Shown here piece by piece: positions 1 through 10,489 of a stretch of 64,000 bases of DNA (within the stretch, counting starts at the first letter, position 1; each line of letters starts with the position of its first letter). The notes under the pieces were generated by a model that was not told the DNA's origin, made no database searches, and worked only from the letters and a program-made list of their open reading frames with translations. Source of the stretch: Conoideocrella luteorostrata (taxonomy: Eukaryota > Ascomycota > Sordariomycetes > Hypocreales > Clavicipitaceae); assembly GCA_032433595.1 (NCBI GenBank), contig JASWJB010000047.1, forward strand, positions 1-64,000, written 5' to 3'. The position numbers and the translations under genes were made by a program.

Positions 1-1224
1 TGACCCCGATCCCGAACCTGAACCGCCTGCGCCGGTGCCCGATCCTCCTCCAACACCACCTCCAACACCTCCACTTGCTCCTCCGTTTGCTCCTCCATTC
101 CCGCTTCCAGATCCACCGCTACCGCCGACTCCTGAGCCACCTGAGTTGCTGCCACCGCTTCCAGAGCCGTTTCCAGAGCCGTTTCCAGAGCCGTTTCCAG
201 AGCCGTTTCCAGCACCGTTGCCGGAGCCGTTTCCAGAGCCGTTTCCAGCACCGTTGCCGGAGCCGTTTCCAGAGCCATTTCCAGCACCGTTGCCAGATCC
301 ATTATTTCCACCCCCATTGCACGAGCCATTGCCCGAGCCGGATCCAGATCCAGATCCAGAGCCGGTACCTGAACCACTGCCCTCTCCGTTGCCAGAACCT
401 GTTCCTTCGTTGCAAGACCCTGTCCCTCCATTATTAGATCCAGGACCAGTGCCTGGGCCACCGTTGCCCCCAGGATTGCCGTTGCCTCCCGGACTGCCAT
501 TGCCCCCAGGATTGACGTTGCCTCCTGGATTGCCGTTGCCCCCAGGATTGCCGTTGCCTCCCGGACTGCCATTGCCCCCAGGATTGACGTTGCCTCCTGG
601 ATTGCCGTTGCCCCCAGGATTGCCGTTGCCCCCAGGATTGCCGTTGCCTCCAGGGTTGCCATTGCCTCCTGGATTGCCATTACCACCAGGATTGCCATTG
701 CCCCCAGGATTGCCGTTGCCTCCCGGACTGCCATTGCCCCCAGGATTGCCGTTGCCTCCTGGGCTGCCATTGCCGCCAGGATTGACGTTGCCTCCTGGAT
801 TGCCGTTGCCTCCTGGGCTGCCATTACCTCCAGGATTGCCATTACCCCCAGGATTGCTGTTGTCTCCAGGATTGCCGTTGCCTCCTGGGCTGCCATTGCC
901 TCCTGGGCTGCCATTGCCTCCTGGATTGCCATTACCCCCAGGATTGCCGTTGTCTCCAGGATTGCCGTTGTCTCCAGGATTGCCGTTGTCTCCAGGATTG
1001 CCGTTGTCTCCAGGGTTACCATTGTTTCCTGGAAGGCCAGTCGGTCTGACGCAGGTATACCCCCAGCTCTGATCCCATATGACGGTAGGTGCTGTAATTT
1101 TTGATGTGATTTCGGGAAGAACATTTGTAGCGGTTGCGTAGGCTAAGCATTCCTCATCGCCAGCCAGGGCGCCAGTACCCACAAGCAGCGGCAGGGCGGC
1201 GATGACCGCGGTTGTGTGACGCAT
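1..1224 (-). CDS. secreted collagen-like Gly/Asn/Pro repeat protein (3' end outside window)
   Basis: Reading leftward from the ATG at 1222-1224, 408 codons stay open to the window edge, so the C-terminus is missing. The protein begins with a signal peptide ([19 protein letters not shown], predicted cut near residue 21). A short unique region of about 40 residues with two cysteines follows. Next come roughly 34 copies of a six-residue unit of the [12 protein letters not shown] type, which places Gly at every third position (Gly-X-Y), as in collagen-like proteins. Further on are N-G-S-G and G-S repeats with a few Cys. No intron is needed. A secreted or wall-associated structural or adhesive role is inferred from composition only. 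Fungal collagen-like surface proteins exist, for example the Metarhizium MCL1 type, but I cannot show homology. It is divergent from the giant repeat protein at 2290. Confidence 0.72.
   Translation of the reverse strand, partial: MRHTTAVIAALPLLVGTGALAGDEECLAYATATNVLPEITSKITAPTVIWDQSWGYTCVRPTGLPGNNGNPGDNGNPGDNGNPGDNGNPGDNGNPGGNGNPGGNGSPGGNGSPGGNGNPGDNSNPGGNGNPGGNGSPGGNGNPGGNVNPGGNGSPGGNGNPGGNGSPGGNGNPGGNGNPGGNGNPGGNGNPGGNGNPGGNGNPGGNGNPGGNVNPGGNGSPGGNGNPGGNGNPGGNVNPGGNGSPGGNGNPGGNGGPGTGPGSNNGGTGSCNEGTGSGNGEGSGSGTGSGSGSGSGSGNGSCNGGGNNGSGNGAGNGSGNGSGNGAGNGSGNGSGNGAGNGSGNGSGNGSGNGSGSGGSNSGGSGVGGSGGSGSGNGGANGGASGGVGGGVGGGSGTGAGGSGSGSGS
425..1043. repeat. 18-bp coding minisatellite (Gly-Asn-Pro-Gly-Gly-Asn units)
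   Basis: About 34 tandem 18-bp units of the form ccaggattgccgttgcct occur with scattered third-base differences and a few Ser/Asp variants. All lie in frame within the collagen-like gene. The period is a multiple of three, so the opposite strand is also open here. Confidence 0.9.
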
Positions 1225-2289
1225 CGGAACGAGTGTCAACGGAACAAATGACAAGGAGAGTGTAAGACGTGCTGCTAAAACGAGAGACGGAGAATTTTCG
1301 CAATGTTAAGTCCTGGGTTGGTTGGGCAACATGCCTTCTAATACTGTGTAGAGGTGGTTAGAAGAAGTCATGAAAACTGACTTATCTAACATGAGCCTCG
1401 GCCCTTTCACTCAAGAAACCTTATGCGGCGAAAACGCATGACAAAATCGACGGAAGCAGCATAACCAAAAGCAAAAGCGGCCGCAGTGCCGCGAGAACAT
1501 TCACGAAACTTGCCCTTCCGCCATAAATGGATGAGGTTTGCAGCAAATAGGATGTTTTCAGACATCGTGTTCTTGAATAAAAACTTAAAATTTTAGTTTC
1601 TAGCTAAGTGCTTGTTAGCGGGAAGCTCTAGATAATTGTCTTGTGTGCAGAGGTCGTATGTAGTGTCTGGATAGGAATTGGTGTTTTCGTCCGAGCTGGG
1701 TTGGCCCCACCGAAGCGTGGAGCGGGTGGCGTCCGCTTCTTGGGCCCAATGTCTGAATACGGACATGAATACGATGTTTCGGGTAATTTTGAGGTTAATT
1801 TGTAATATAGGGCTATTGTATGTTTTCGGAATTTTTGGTGTTTTGATTCCAACCCGTTGCTGTTCGTGCGATGTAGACTGAGGAAGACGGATGAGGAAAA
1901 TGTGGCGGAGATCCAGGCCCGCAGACAGCTCTACGATCACGGCGGCGGTGGAGGCACATGCGTATGATCTGGTGTGATCTTCCAATTGCGGCCGTGAGAA
2001 AGCATCTATGCAAGTTTTTGCGGTCTCAAGAGCAACTATAATCGGCGATTTAACAAGGTGTAAAATTTAGCTCTTGCGATATAGCGCATGTCGACCGGCC
2101 ATCTCGCCTTGTTTGTCGAAGCAATCTTGCTATATAAGAATAATACACACACCCTAGGGATAGCTGGTACTCATGTTTTGTTCTTCTTCTCAGTGTTCTG
2201 TCTTTTTCAATCTGGTGTAAGAGTTCTCGTCAACCATTACATTCTTTTCGCTGGGCAAGCAGCCATCTCGTGGCCTACCAGCAGTGAAT
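1225..2289. other. divergent intergenic region between two repeat-protein genes
   Basis: This is the shared upstream region of the two divergent secreted-protein genes. The part near 1560-1600 is AT-rich. I see no convincing gene; the overlapping open frames at 1593-2013 have no start context or family resemblance. A TATA box serves the right-hand gene. Confidence 0.6.
2130..2138 (+). promoter_or_regulatory. TATA box of the giant repeat-protein gene
   Basis: The sequence ctatataag lies 152 bp upstream of the ATG at 2290. It is followed by pyrimidine-rich DNA (ttcttcttctcag) suited to a start site near 2165-2190. Confidence 0.5.
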
Positions 2290-5200
2290 ATGGTGTCTAC
2301 CCCGTTTTGGGTATCTGCTGTCCTTGCCTGGAACTATGGTGTTGCAAATGCAAAACCAATGCCGGATGCCGGTGTTGGAAAGGGTATTGCAACTCTGAAT
2401 GTCCAGCCTGTCAAGGTCCTGACTGAGCTGCCTGTGTCACTCACTACACATTGTCCTCAGCCTACAGACCTGATTATCTGTGATGGATACACAATCCACA
2501 TTACCAAGGCTGGGCTTGTTCAAACCGTCACTACAATCACGTATACCGGTAGCACTACGATCTCGAGGTATGACATGTGTCCCTGAAGAGCAGATCTCGT
2601 CATGAAAATGGTGTCTAACAGCTCCCAACCAGTCTTATTCCGTGCCGCGGTAAGGCAACAAATAGCAATGTCAACCCTCCACCTGTTTCGAAGACCCCGA
2701 CTGGAGGACCACCACCTCCTGGGCCATCCAATTCAGGCAAACCCCCCCCGGGTCCAAGCAGCAACAACGTAGGCCCGCCTGTATCTCCGACGAATGGTCC
2801 AGGTCCTGGCCCAGGCCCAAGTAGTAACAACGGAATACCTCAATCTCCAACGAACGGCCCTGGACCTGGACCAAGCAGCAACAACAACGGAGTTCCGACA
2901 AACGGTCCCGGCCCAGGCCCAAGTAGCAATAACGGAATCCCACCTCAGTCCTCTATGAACGGTCCTGGCCCAGGTCCAAGTAGCAGCAACGGAATTCCTC
3001 AATCTCCAACAAACGGTCCCGGTCCTGGACCTAGCAGCAACAACGGAGTTCCGACAAACGGTCCCGGCCCAGGCCCAAGTAGCAATAACGGAATCCCACC
3101 TCAGTCCTCTATGAACGGTCCTGGCCCTGGACCCAGCAGCAACAATGGAGTTCCTACCCAGTCCTCTATGAACGGACCCGGCCCTGGACCCAGCAGCAGT
3201 AACGGAGCTCCTCCTCAGTCCTCTATGAACGGTCCTGGCCCTGGACCTAGCAGCAGCAATGGAGTTCCCACTCAGTCCTCTATGAACGGTCCTGGTCCTG
3301 GACCTAGCAGCAACAATGGAGTTCCCACTCAGTCCTCTATGAACGGTCCTGGCCCTGGACCTAGCAGCAGTAACGGAGTTCCCACTCAGTCCTCTATGAA
3401 CGGTCCTGGTCCTGGACCCAGCAGCAGCAACGGAGCTCCTCCTCAGTCCTCTATGAACGGTCCTGGTCCTGGACCTAGCAGCAGCAATGGAGTTCCTCCT
3501 CAGTCCTCTATGAACGGTCCTGGCCCTGGACCTAGCAGCAGCAACGGAGTTCCCACTCAGTCCTCTATGAACGGTCCTGGCCCTGGACCTAGCAGCAGCA
3601 ATGGAGTTCCTCCTCAGTCCTCTATGAACGGTCCTGGTCCTGGACCTAGCAGCAGTAACGGAGTTCCCACTCAGTCCTCTATGAACGGTCCTGGTCCTGG
3701 ACCTAGCAGCAACAATGGAGTTCCCACTCAGTCCTCTATGAACGGTCCTGGTCCTGGACCTAGCAGCAACAATGGAGTTCCCACTCAGTCCTCTATGAAC
3801 GGTCCTGGTCCTGGACCTAGTAGTAGTAACGGAGCTCCTCCTCAGTCCTCTATGAACGGTCCTGGTCCTGGACCTAGCAGCAGCAACGGAGCTCCTCCTC
3901 AGTCCTCTATGAACGGTCCTGGCCCTGGACCTAGCAGCAACAATGGAGTTCCTACTATGAGCGGTCCACCAGGTCCGAGCAGTAGTAGCGAACTTCCTCC
4001 TCAATCTTCCATGAACAGTCCTGGCCCGGGTCCAAGTAGTAGCAATGGAGGTCCTACGAACAGTCCAGGCCCAAGCAGCACCAATGGAGTCCCAACTAAT
4101 GGGCCAGGTCCAAGTAATAGTAATACTGGCCCTCCTCAATCCTCTACAAACGGCCCAGGCCCGAGTAGTAACAGCGGAAGTCCTCAATCTTCAACAAATG
4201 GTCCAGGTCCAGGTCCAAGCAACAGCAACACTGGTACTCCTCAGTCTTCAACGAATGGTCCAGGTCCAAGCAACAGTAATACGGGCCCTTCTCAGTCTCC
4301 AACAAATAGCCCAGGACCAGGTCCAAGCAGTACCAACGGAATTCCCCAGTCTTCAACAAATGGTCCGGGTCCAAGCAACAGCAATACTAGCCCCCCTCAA
4401 TCTCAACCAAGTAGCGACGTCTCTTCCACCACGGACAGTAGAACTCCAATTTCGTCCAGCCCGGCTATCTCTAGTGTTCTATCAGGTTCTAGTATGGCTA
4501 GCATGCCTGCTTCCAGCTCTGGACCTGCGTCATCTGGTACGTCATCGTCTGATCTATCTTCTGCTTCGGCTCCATCCCAACCCTTCTCGAGCTCGATGCC
4601 TGCGTCAAGTTCCGGTCCGGTGACTTCTGGCCAAGCTTCATCTGCTCCGGTATCTAGTTCAGGACAAGCGTCCAGTCCAGGACCATCATCAAGCTCGGGA
4701 CCAGTTTCTAGTTCAGGACCGGTATCTAGCTCTGCTCTAGCATCAAGCTCTTCTGCTCCAGCATCTGGTTCTGGTCCGTCTTCTAGCCCAGCTCCAGCAT
4801 CAAGCTCGGTTCTAGCATCCAGCTCTTCTGGTCTGGTTTCTAGCCCTGGTCCGGCATCTAGCTCAGGCCCGGCTTCTAGCTCAGCTCCAGCCTCCAGCTC
4901 TTCTGGTCCAGCATCTAGCTTAGGTCCGGCATCTAGCTCAGCTCCAGCTTCTAGCTCTTCTGGTCCAGCTTCTAGTTCAGGACCAGCTTCTAGCTCAGCT
5001 CCAGCCTCCAGCTCTTCTGGTCTAGCCTCTAGCTCAGGTCCGGCATCTAGCTCGGGCCCGGCTTCTAGCTCAACTCCAGCTTCCAGCTCTTCTGGTCCAG
5101 CTTCTAGTTCAGTATCAGCTTCTAGCTCAGGACCAGCATCCAGCTCGTCTGGTCCAGCTTCTAGCTCTTCTGCTCTGGCTTCTAGCCCTGGTCCGGCATC

Positions 5201-8200
5201 TAGCTCGAGCTCGGCTTCTAGCTCAGCTCCAGCTTCTAGTTCAGCTCCAGCTTCTAGTTCGGGACCAGCATCTAGCTCAGCTCCTGCATCCAGTTCAGGA
5301 CCAGCATCCAGCTCAGGACCGGCATCCAGCTCGGCTCCAGCATCTAGCTCAGCTCCAGCTTCCAGCTCGGGACCAGCATCTAGTTCAGGACCAGCATCCA
5401 GCTCAGCTCCAGCTTCTAGCTCTTCTGGTCCAGCTTCTAGTTCAGGACCAGCTTCTAGCTCAGCTCCAGCCTCCAGCTCTTCTGGTCTAGCCTCTAGCTC
5501 AGGTCCGGCATCTAGCTCGAGCCCGGCTTCTAGCTCAACTCCAGCTTCCAGCTCTTCTGGTCCAGCTTCTAGTTCAGTATCAGCTTCTAGCTCAGGACCA
5601 CTATCCAGCTCTTCTGGTCCAGCTTCTAGTTCAGCTCCAGCATCTAGCTTGGGCCCGGCTTCCAGCTCAGCTCCAGCATCAAGCTCGGGTCCAGCGTCCA
5701 GCTCTTCTGGTCCAGCATCTAGCTCTGGTCTGGCATCTAGCTCAGCTCCAGCTTCCAGCTCTTCTAGTCCAGCCTCTAGTTCAGGCCCGGCATCTAGCAC
5801 AGGCCCGGCTTCTAGCTCAGCTCCAGTATCTAGCTCTTCTGGTCCAGCATCCAGCTCTTCTGGTCTGGTTTCTAGCCCTGGTCCGGCTTCTAGCTCAGCT
5901 CCAGCTTCCAGCTCTTCTGGTCCAGCTTCTAGCTCAGCTCCAGCCTCCAGCTCTTCTGGTCCAGCCTCTAGCTCGGGCCCGGCTTCTAGCTCAGCTCCAG
6001 CATCAAGCTCCGGACCAGCTTCTAGCTCAGGACCAGTATCTAGCTCGGGACCAGCTTCTTCTGCTCCAGCGTCGAGCTCTGCTCCGGTATCCAGTTCAGG
6101 ATCAGCATCCAGCTCAGCTCTAGCATCAAGCTCGGGACCAGCTTCTAGTTCTATCCCAGTACCCAGTTCTGCTTCAGCGTCTAAATCTACCCCAGCATCT
6201 AGTTCTGTTTCAGCGTCTAACTCCGTTCCAGCTTCTAGCCCTGCCCCGGCATCTAGCTCGGGACCAGCTTCTTCTGCTCCAGCGTCTAGCTCTGCTCCGG
6301 CATCCAGTTCAGGACCAGCATCCAGTTCAGCTCCAGCATCAAGCTCGGGACCAGCATCCAGCTCTTCTGGTCCAGCCTCTAGTTCAGTTCCAGCATCTAG
6401 CTCGGGCCCGACTTCTAGCTCAGGTCCAGCTTCTAGCTCAGGTCCGGCTTCCAGCTCAGCTCCAGCTTCCAGCTCTTCTGGTCCAGCTTCTAGTTCAGTA
6501 CCAGCTTCTAGCTCAGGACCAGCTTCCAGCTCTTCTGGTCCAGCTTCTAGTTCAGCTCCAGCTTCTAGTTCAGCTCCAGCTTCTAGTTCAGCTCCAGCTT
6601 CTAGTTCAGCTCCAGCTTCTAGTTCAGCTCCAGCTTCTAGTTCAGCTCCAGCTTCTAGTTCGGGACCAGCATCCAGCTCAGGACCGGCATCCAGCTCGGC
6701 TCCAGCATCCAGCTCAGGACCGGCATCCAGCTCGGCTCCAGCATCTAGCTCAGCTCCAGCTTCCAGCTCGGGACCAGCATCTAGTTCAGGACCAGCATCC
6801 AGCTCGGCTCCAGTATTTAGCTCCTCTGCTCAGGCATCAAGCTCCTCTGCTCCAGCTTCTAGTTCGGGCCCAGCATCCAGCTCTGCTCCGGCGTCCAGCT
6901 CTGCCCCGGCATCCAGCTCTTCTGCTCCAGCATCTAGCTCGGCTCCGGCTTCAAGCTCGGCTCCGGCATCTAGCTCCTCTGCTCCGGCATCTAGCTCGGC
7001 TCAAACATCTAGCTCCTCTGCTCCGGCTTCTAGTTCAACTCCAGCATCCAGCTCTTCTGCTCCAGCATCCAGCTCTTCAGCCCCGGCATCCAGCTCTTCT
7101 GCCCCGGCATCCAGCTCTTCTGCTCCAGCATCTAGCTCTTCTGCTCCGGCGTCTAGCTCAGCCCCGGCATCCAGCTCTTCTGCTCCAGCATCTAGCTCTG
7201 CTCCAGCATCTAGCTCCTCTGCTCCAGCATCCAGCTCGGCTCAAACATCAAGCTCCTCTGCTCCAGCTTCTAGTTCAACTCCAGCATCTAGCTCTGCTCC
7301 AGCATCTAGCTCCTCTGCTCCGGCATCCAGCTCTTCTGCTCCAGCATCTAGCTCGGCTCCGGCTTCTAGTTCGGCTCCGGCATCCAGCTCTTCTGCTCCA
7401 GCATCCAGCTCTTCTGCTCCAGCATCTAGCTCGGCTCCGGCTTCAAGCTCCTTTGCTCCGGCTTCTAGTTCAACTCCAGCATCCAGCTCTTCAGCCCCCG
7501 CATCCAGCTCTTCTGCCCCGGCATCCAGCTCCTCTGCTCCGGCATCCAGCTCTTCTGCTCCAGCGTCCAGCTCTGCTCCAGCATCTAGCTCTGCTCCAGC
7601 ATCTAGCTCCTCTGCTCAGGCATCAAGCTCCTCTGCTCCAGCTTCTAGTTCGGGCCCAGCATCCAGCTCTGCTCCAGCGTCCAGCTCTGCCCCAGCATCC
7701 AGCTCTGCTCCGGCGTCTAGCTCTGCCCCGGCATCCAGCTCTTCTGCTCCAGCATCTAGCTCGGCTCCGGCTTCAAGCTCGGCTCCGGCATCTAGCTCCT
7801 CTGCTCCGGCATCTAGCTCGGCTCAAACATCAAGCTCCTCTGCTCCAGCTTCTAGTTCAACTCCAGCATCCAGCTCTTCAGCTCCTGCATCAAGCTCCTC
7901 TGCCCCGGCTTCTAGTTCAACTCCAGTATCTAGCTCTACCCCGGCATCTAGCTCTGCCTCAGCGTCCAGTTCGGCTCCAACATCCAGCTCAGCTCCAGCG
8001 TCTAGTTCAGGATCAACGTCTAGCTCGGCTCCGACATCTAGCTCGGCTCCCGCAACAAGTTCTAAACCATCAACTCCTGCTAGTAGCACGCCTGCTTCGA
8101 CGTCAAGTCGAGCCTCGTCCAGCGCGCCATCGGCCAAGCCATCAACTACTAATACGCCCACATCCGTCACGCCTACGAGCACCAAGCCTTCTTCGACTTG

Positions 8201-9551
8201 TTCTGAAACTACGCCCACGACGTCGGTCTGCGCTACAAGTCTCCCTGCATCTTGTACGAAGCTAAGCGATAGTGACGGTCTGGGTCTTCTCCTGGAAGTC
8301 CCGGCCTGTTTGGTAGATTTGGGGCCATTCGCTGTTGGCAAGGTGTCATCATGTCTTGCGACGAGCGCCATCAACCCTTTTACTAAGGGAACCAGCCTTG
8401 TCAGTTGCTTAAAGTCCGCGGTCACAGGCTCATGCTTGAACAAGCTACCTAGTGCTTGTACTGATCTCTCAGGATCGAGCGGCGCGGCGCTGGTCACCAA
8501 GATTGTGCAATGCAAGTTGGAACTCGGACCATTTGTTGTTGGAGAGACTCTTCAGTGTCTAAATAAAGGGCTAAACAGTGGCGATGACGTTATCAGCTGT
8601 CTCCTGGGCTCTCTTGGTCTGCCTAAAGGAGGCAGTAATAGTTGTGCGACCAACCCTCCTCAAAAGTGTCTGTCTGCGCTACCTTCGCCATGTTCTTCCC
8701 TCACCAGCACCGATGGTCTGGATCTCATTCCCAAGATCCTTGAGTGTAAGCTTGCTCTTGGAAAATATGCTGTTGGAAAGATCGAGAAATGCCTAGACCC
8801 ATCAACCATTCTAGGAAGCACAAAGGGAAATAATGTCGTCTCTTGTCTTACAGACTCGTTTACCAGTGTCTGCTTATCCTCGCTTCCCGCCTCTTGCACG
8901 AACTTGATAGGCTTGAGCAAGAGTGAATTGGTGGCAAAGTTGCCCGATTGTATTTCTGATTTGGGGCCATTTGCGGATGATAGTGTGAAGCAGTGTACGA
9001 ATAATGCAAGCTCAGGACAGAGCGTCGTATCTTGCATTACAGATGCACTGTTCGGGGGGTCTGGAGGTGGTTCAGGCGGTGGTTCAGGCGGTGGTTCAGG
9101 AGGGGGCTCAGGAGGAGGCTCAGGAGGTGGTTCAGGAGGTGGTTCAGGTGGTGGTTCAGGAGGAGGCTCTGGAGGTGGTTCGGGAGGCGGTTCAGGCGGT
9201 GGCTCCGGCGGTGGTTCAGGAGGCGGTTCAGGCGGAGGGTCGAGTGGTTCTGGCTCCGGAGGAGGTTCCGGAGGTTCAGGAAGTGGTTCTGGAGGTGGTT
9301 CTGGAGGTGGTTCTGGCGGAGGCTCTGGCGGAGGCTCTGGCGGGGGATCCAGTGGTTCTGGCTCTGGCGGGGGATCCAGCGGCTCTGGCTCTGGCGGAGG
9401 ATCCAGCGGCTCTGGCTCTGGCGGAGGATCCAGCGGCTTTGGTTCCGGAGGGGGATCAGGAGGGGGATCAGGAGGAGGTTCTGGTACTACCAAGCGTGCA
9501 GGAAAACGTGCCGGAAAACTTGTAGGAAAACGCTTTGGTTCCCGTGTGTAA
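2290..9551 (+). CDS. giant secreted mosaic repeat protein (2,398 aa)
   Basis: CDS join(2290..2567,2633..9551). The 65-bp intron runs GTATGA...CTAACA...CAG, and only the acceptor at 2632 keeps frame. Order of parts: signal peptide (MVSTPFWVSAVLA..GVANA, residues 1-21); a small unique domain with 3 Cys (about 22-97); 15- to 19-residue Pro/Gly/Ser/Asn repeats (about 110-600); about 1,200 residues of PASSSAPASSSG-type repeats (about 640-1910), a likely O-mannosylated stalk; four tandem ~62-residue cysteine repeats (about 1959-2232); a (GGGS)n segment (about 2233-2375); and a basic tail with KR pairs (TTKRAGKRAG..). There is no C-terminal hydrophobic GPI signal. The layout suggests a cell-wall or extracellular adhesin/stalk, but this is inference. 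I do not recognise the cysteine module. Confidence 0.8.
2568..2632 (+). other. intron of the giant repeat-protein gene
   Basis: The donor is gtatga, the branch site ctaac at 2615-2619, and the acceptor ccag at 2632. The closer AG at 2621 would shift the frame of the repeat region. The chosen acceptor joins AG+T into a Ser codon and keeps 2,300 codons open. Confidence 0.75.
3111..3956 (+). repeat. 57-bp coding tandem repeat (19-residue MNGPGPGPSS unit)
   Basis: About 15 nearly identical 57-bp units start atgaacggtcctgg. They vary at S/N after GPSS and at the last residues (GVPTQSS, GAPPQSS, GVPPQSS). Divergent partial units extend both ways (2790-3110 and 3957-4400). The low divergence between units indicates recent expansion or homogenisation. 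Confidence 0.92.
4500..8040 (+). repeat. Ala/Ser/Pro-rich coding repeat array (PASSSxPASSS)
   Basis: About 3.5 kb is built of 18- and 21-bp units encoding PASSSA, PASSSG and PASSSSA. Blocks of several units recur as higher-order repeats; for example, the block at 4870-5110 is closely matched at 5400-5570. Frame is kept throughout. Composition fits a heavily O-glycosylated extended stalk. Confidence 0.9.
9053..9486 (+). repeat. GGGS coding repeat
   Basis: About 35 GGGS or GSGS units, mostly 12 bp each, encode a flexible Gly/Ser segment between the cysteine repeats and the basic C-terminal tail. Confidence 0.9.
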
Positions 9552-10489
9552 CGACTTGCTTTAAGGCGAGGAGTCGGAGACGAAGGGGAGTTTGCTCATT
9601 TACATTGCTTGTCAAGTCTTCATGTATTCCGGAACGTTATAATTTGATAGCGAGTACGTCTCATACAATTAATCGTAATACAAGACATGCTTCATTGCCA
9701 ATAGTCCGGTGCTGTTGTAACAACTGGGCGCGCATTGACTCTTGGCTCCATATGTACGGAGTACAATAGATTGAAATGAAATACCAGGCAACTACGGAGT
9801 AACTTATCGGGCGAAGTGTGATCATGCTTACAGGGATGCCCACAATCAACTACGAAGCACTTTGCTACTCCGTACGGAGTACTACTTTGAACACCCGGCC
9901 AAGGCAAGCCTAATCATCGTAGTTAATTCCTCCCACTGTGACTATGCCTTATCTTGGTCTCCAACGCCATGATAACGGCGTGCGCCGTCTTATCTATCTT
10001 CATGAGCCGGTTTAATTAGTTCGTACGAGAAAACCTCCCACTTCGGCGATCTACTTCGTTTCTTGGCACCCAAGAAGCAGCCTTTCTTGGTTCCAATTAC
10101 CATTAGCTTACTCACGCACCACCATGATCCAAACCTAGGCGCCTAGCCATTGGACAGCTATCATAGACACATCACAAGCATAAACGCGGATGGCTGCCCC
10201 AAGTTAGAAACCCGCATCACGGACGAGTGGATGATAATGCTAGGATCGCGTTCGCTTTGCGGGGTAAGACGAGGAGGCTTGCTTCGCAACCCCGCGATTG
10301 ATTGCAGTTGTACGAGAGTGAGAATGAGAGGGGACGAAACTTAAATACTGTTGAAGCTGCTCTGCCCTGCCTCTTGAGTTCCCTGTCCAAATTAAAGACC
10401 AGAAATCCTCAAAAGTTAGCATCTATTTACTTTGCGCAAATTCTGCTTCATCCATCTTTTGATCAACCAACCAGTCCTGACTTCTCATC
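9552..10489. other. intergenic region with clustered TACGGAGTA words
   Basis: No gene seen. Four exact copies of TACGGAGTA/TACTCCGTA lie between 9750 and 9885, two of them overlapping as the palindrome actccgtacggagt near 9867-9880. The right half is the formamidase upstream region. Confidence 0.55.

Noticed and set aside
35..1072. Plus-strand 345-codon Pro/Leu-rich frame
   Set aside because: It starts at GTG and is the reverse of the collagen-like repeat. The minus frame has an ATG with a clear signal peptide.
2568..2621. 54-bp version of the giant-gene intron
   Set aside because: The frame after it does not match the repeat frame and soon stops.
3111..3956. CRISPR-like regular repeats of about 57 bp
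   Set aside because: There are no unique spacers; units are contiguous and coding, and the genome is eukaryotic.
2733..5800. Long minus-strand open frames (484 and 465 codons) opposite the giant gene
   Set aside because: They are by-products of repeats with a period divisible by three. The plus frame has signal peptide, intron and a globular cysteine region; the minus frames have only repeat shadows.
8660..9493. Minus-strand Pro/Glu-rich frame (PPPEPPP)
   Set aside because: It is a shadow of the GGGS and cysteine regions.
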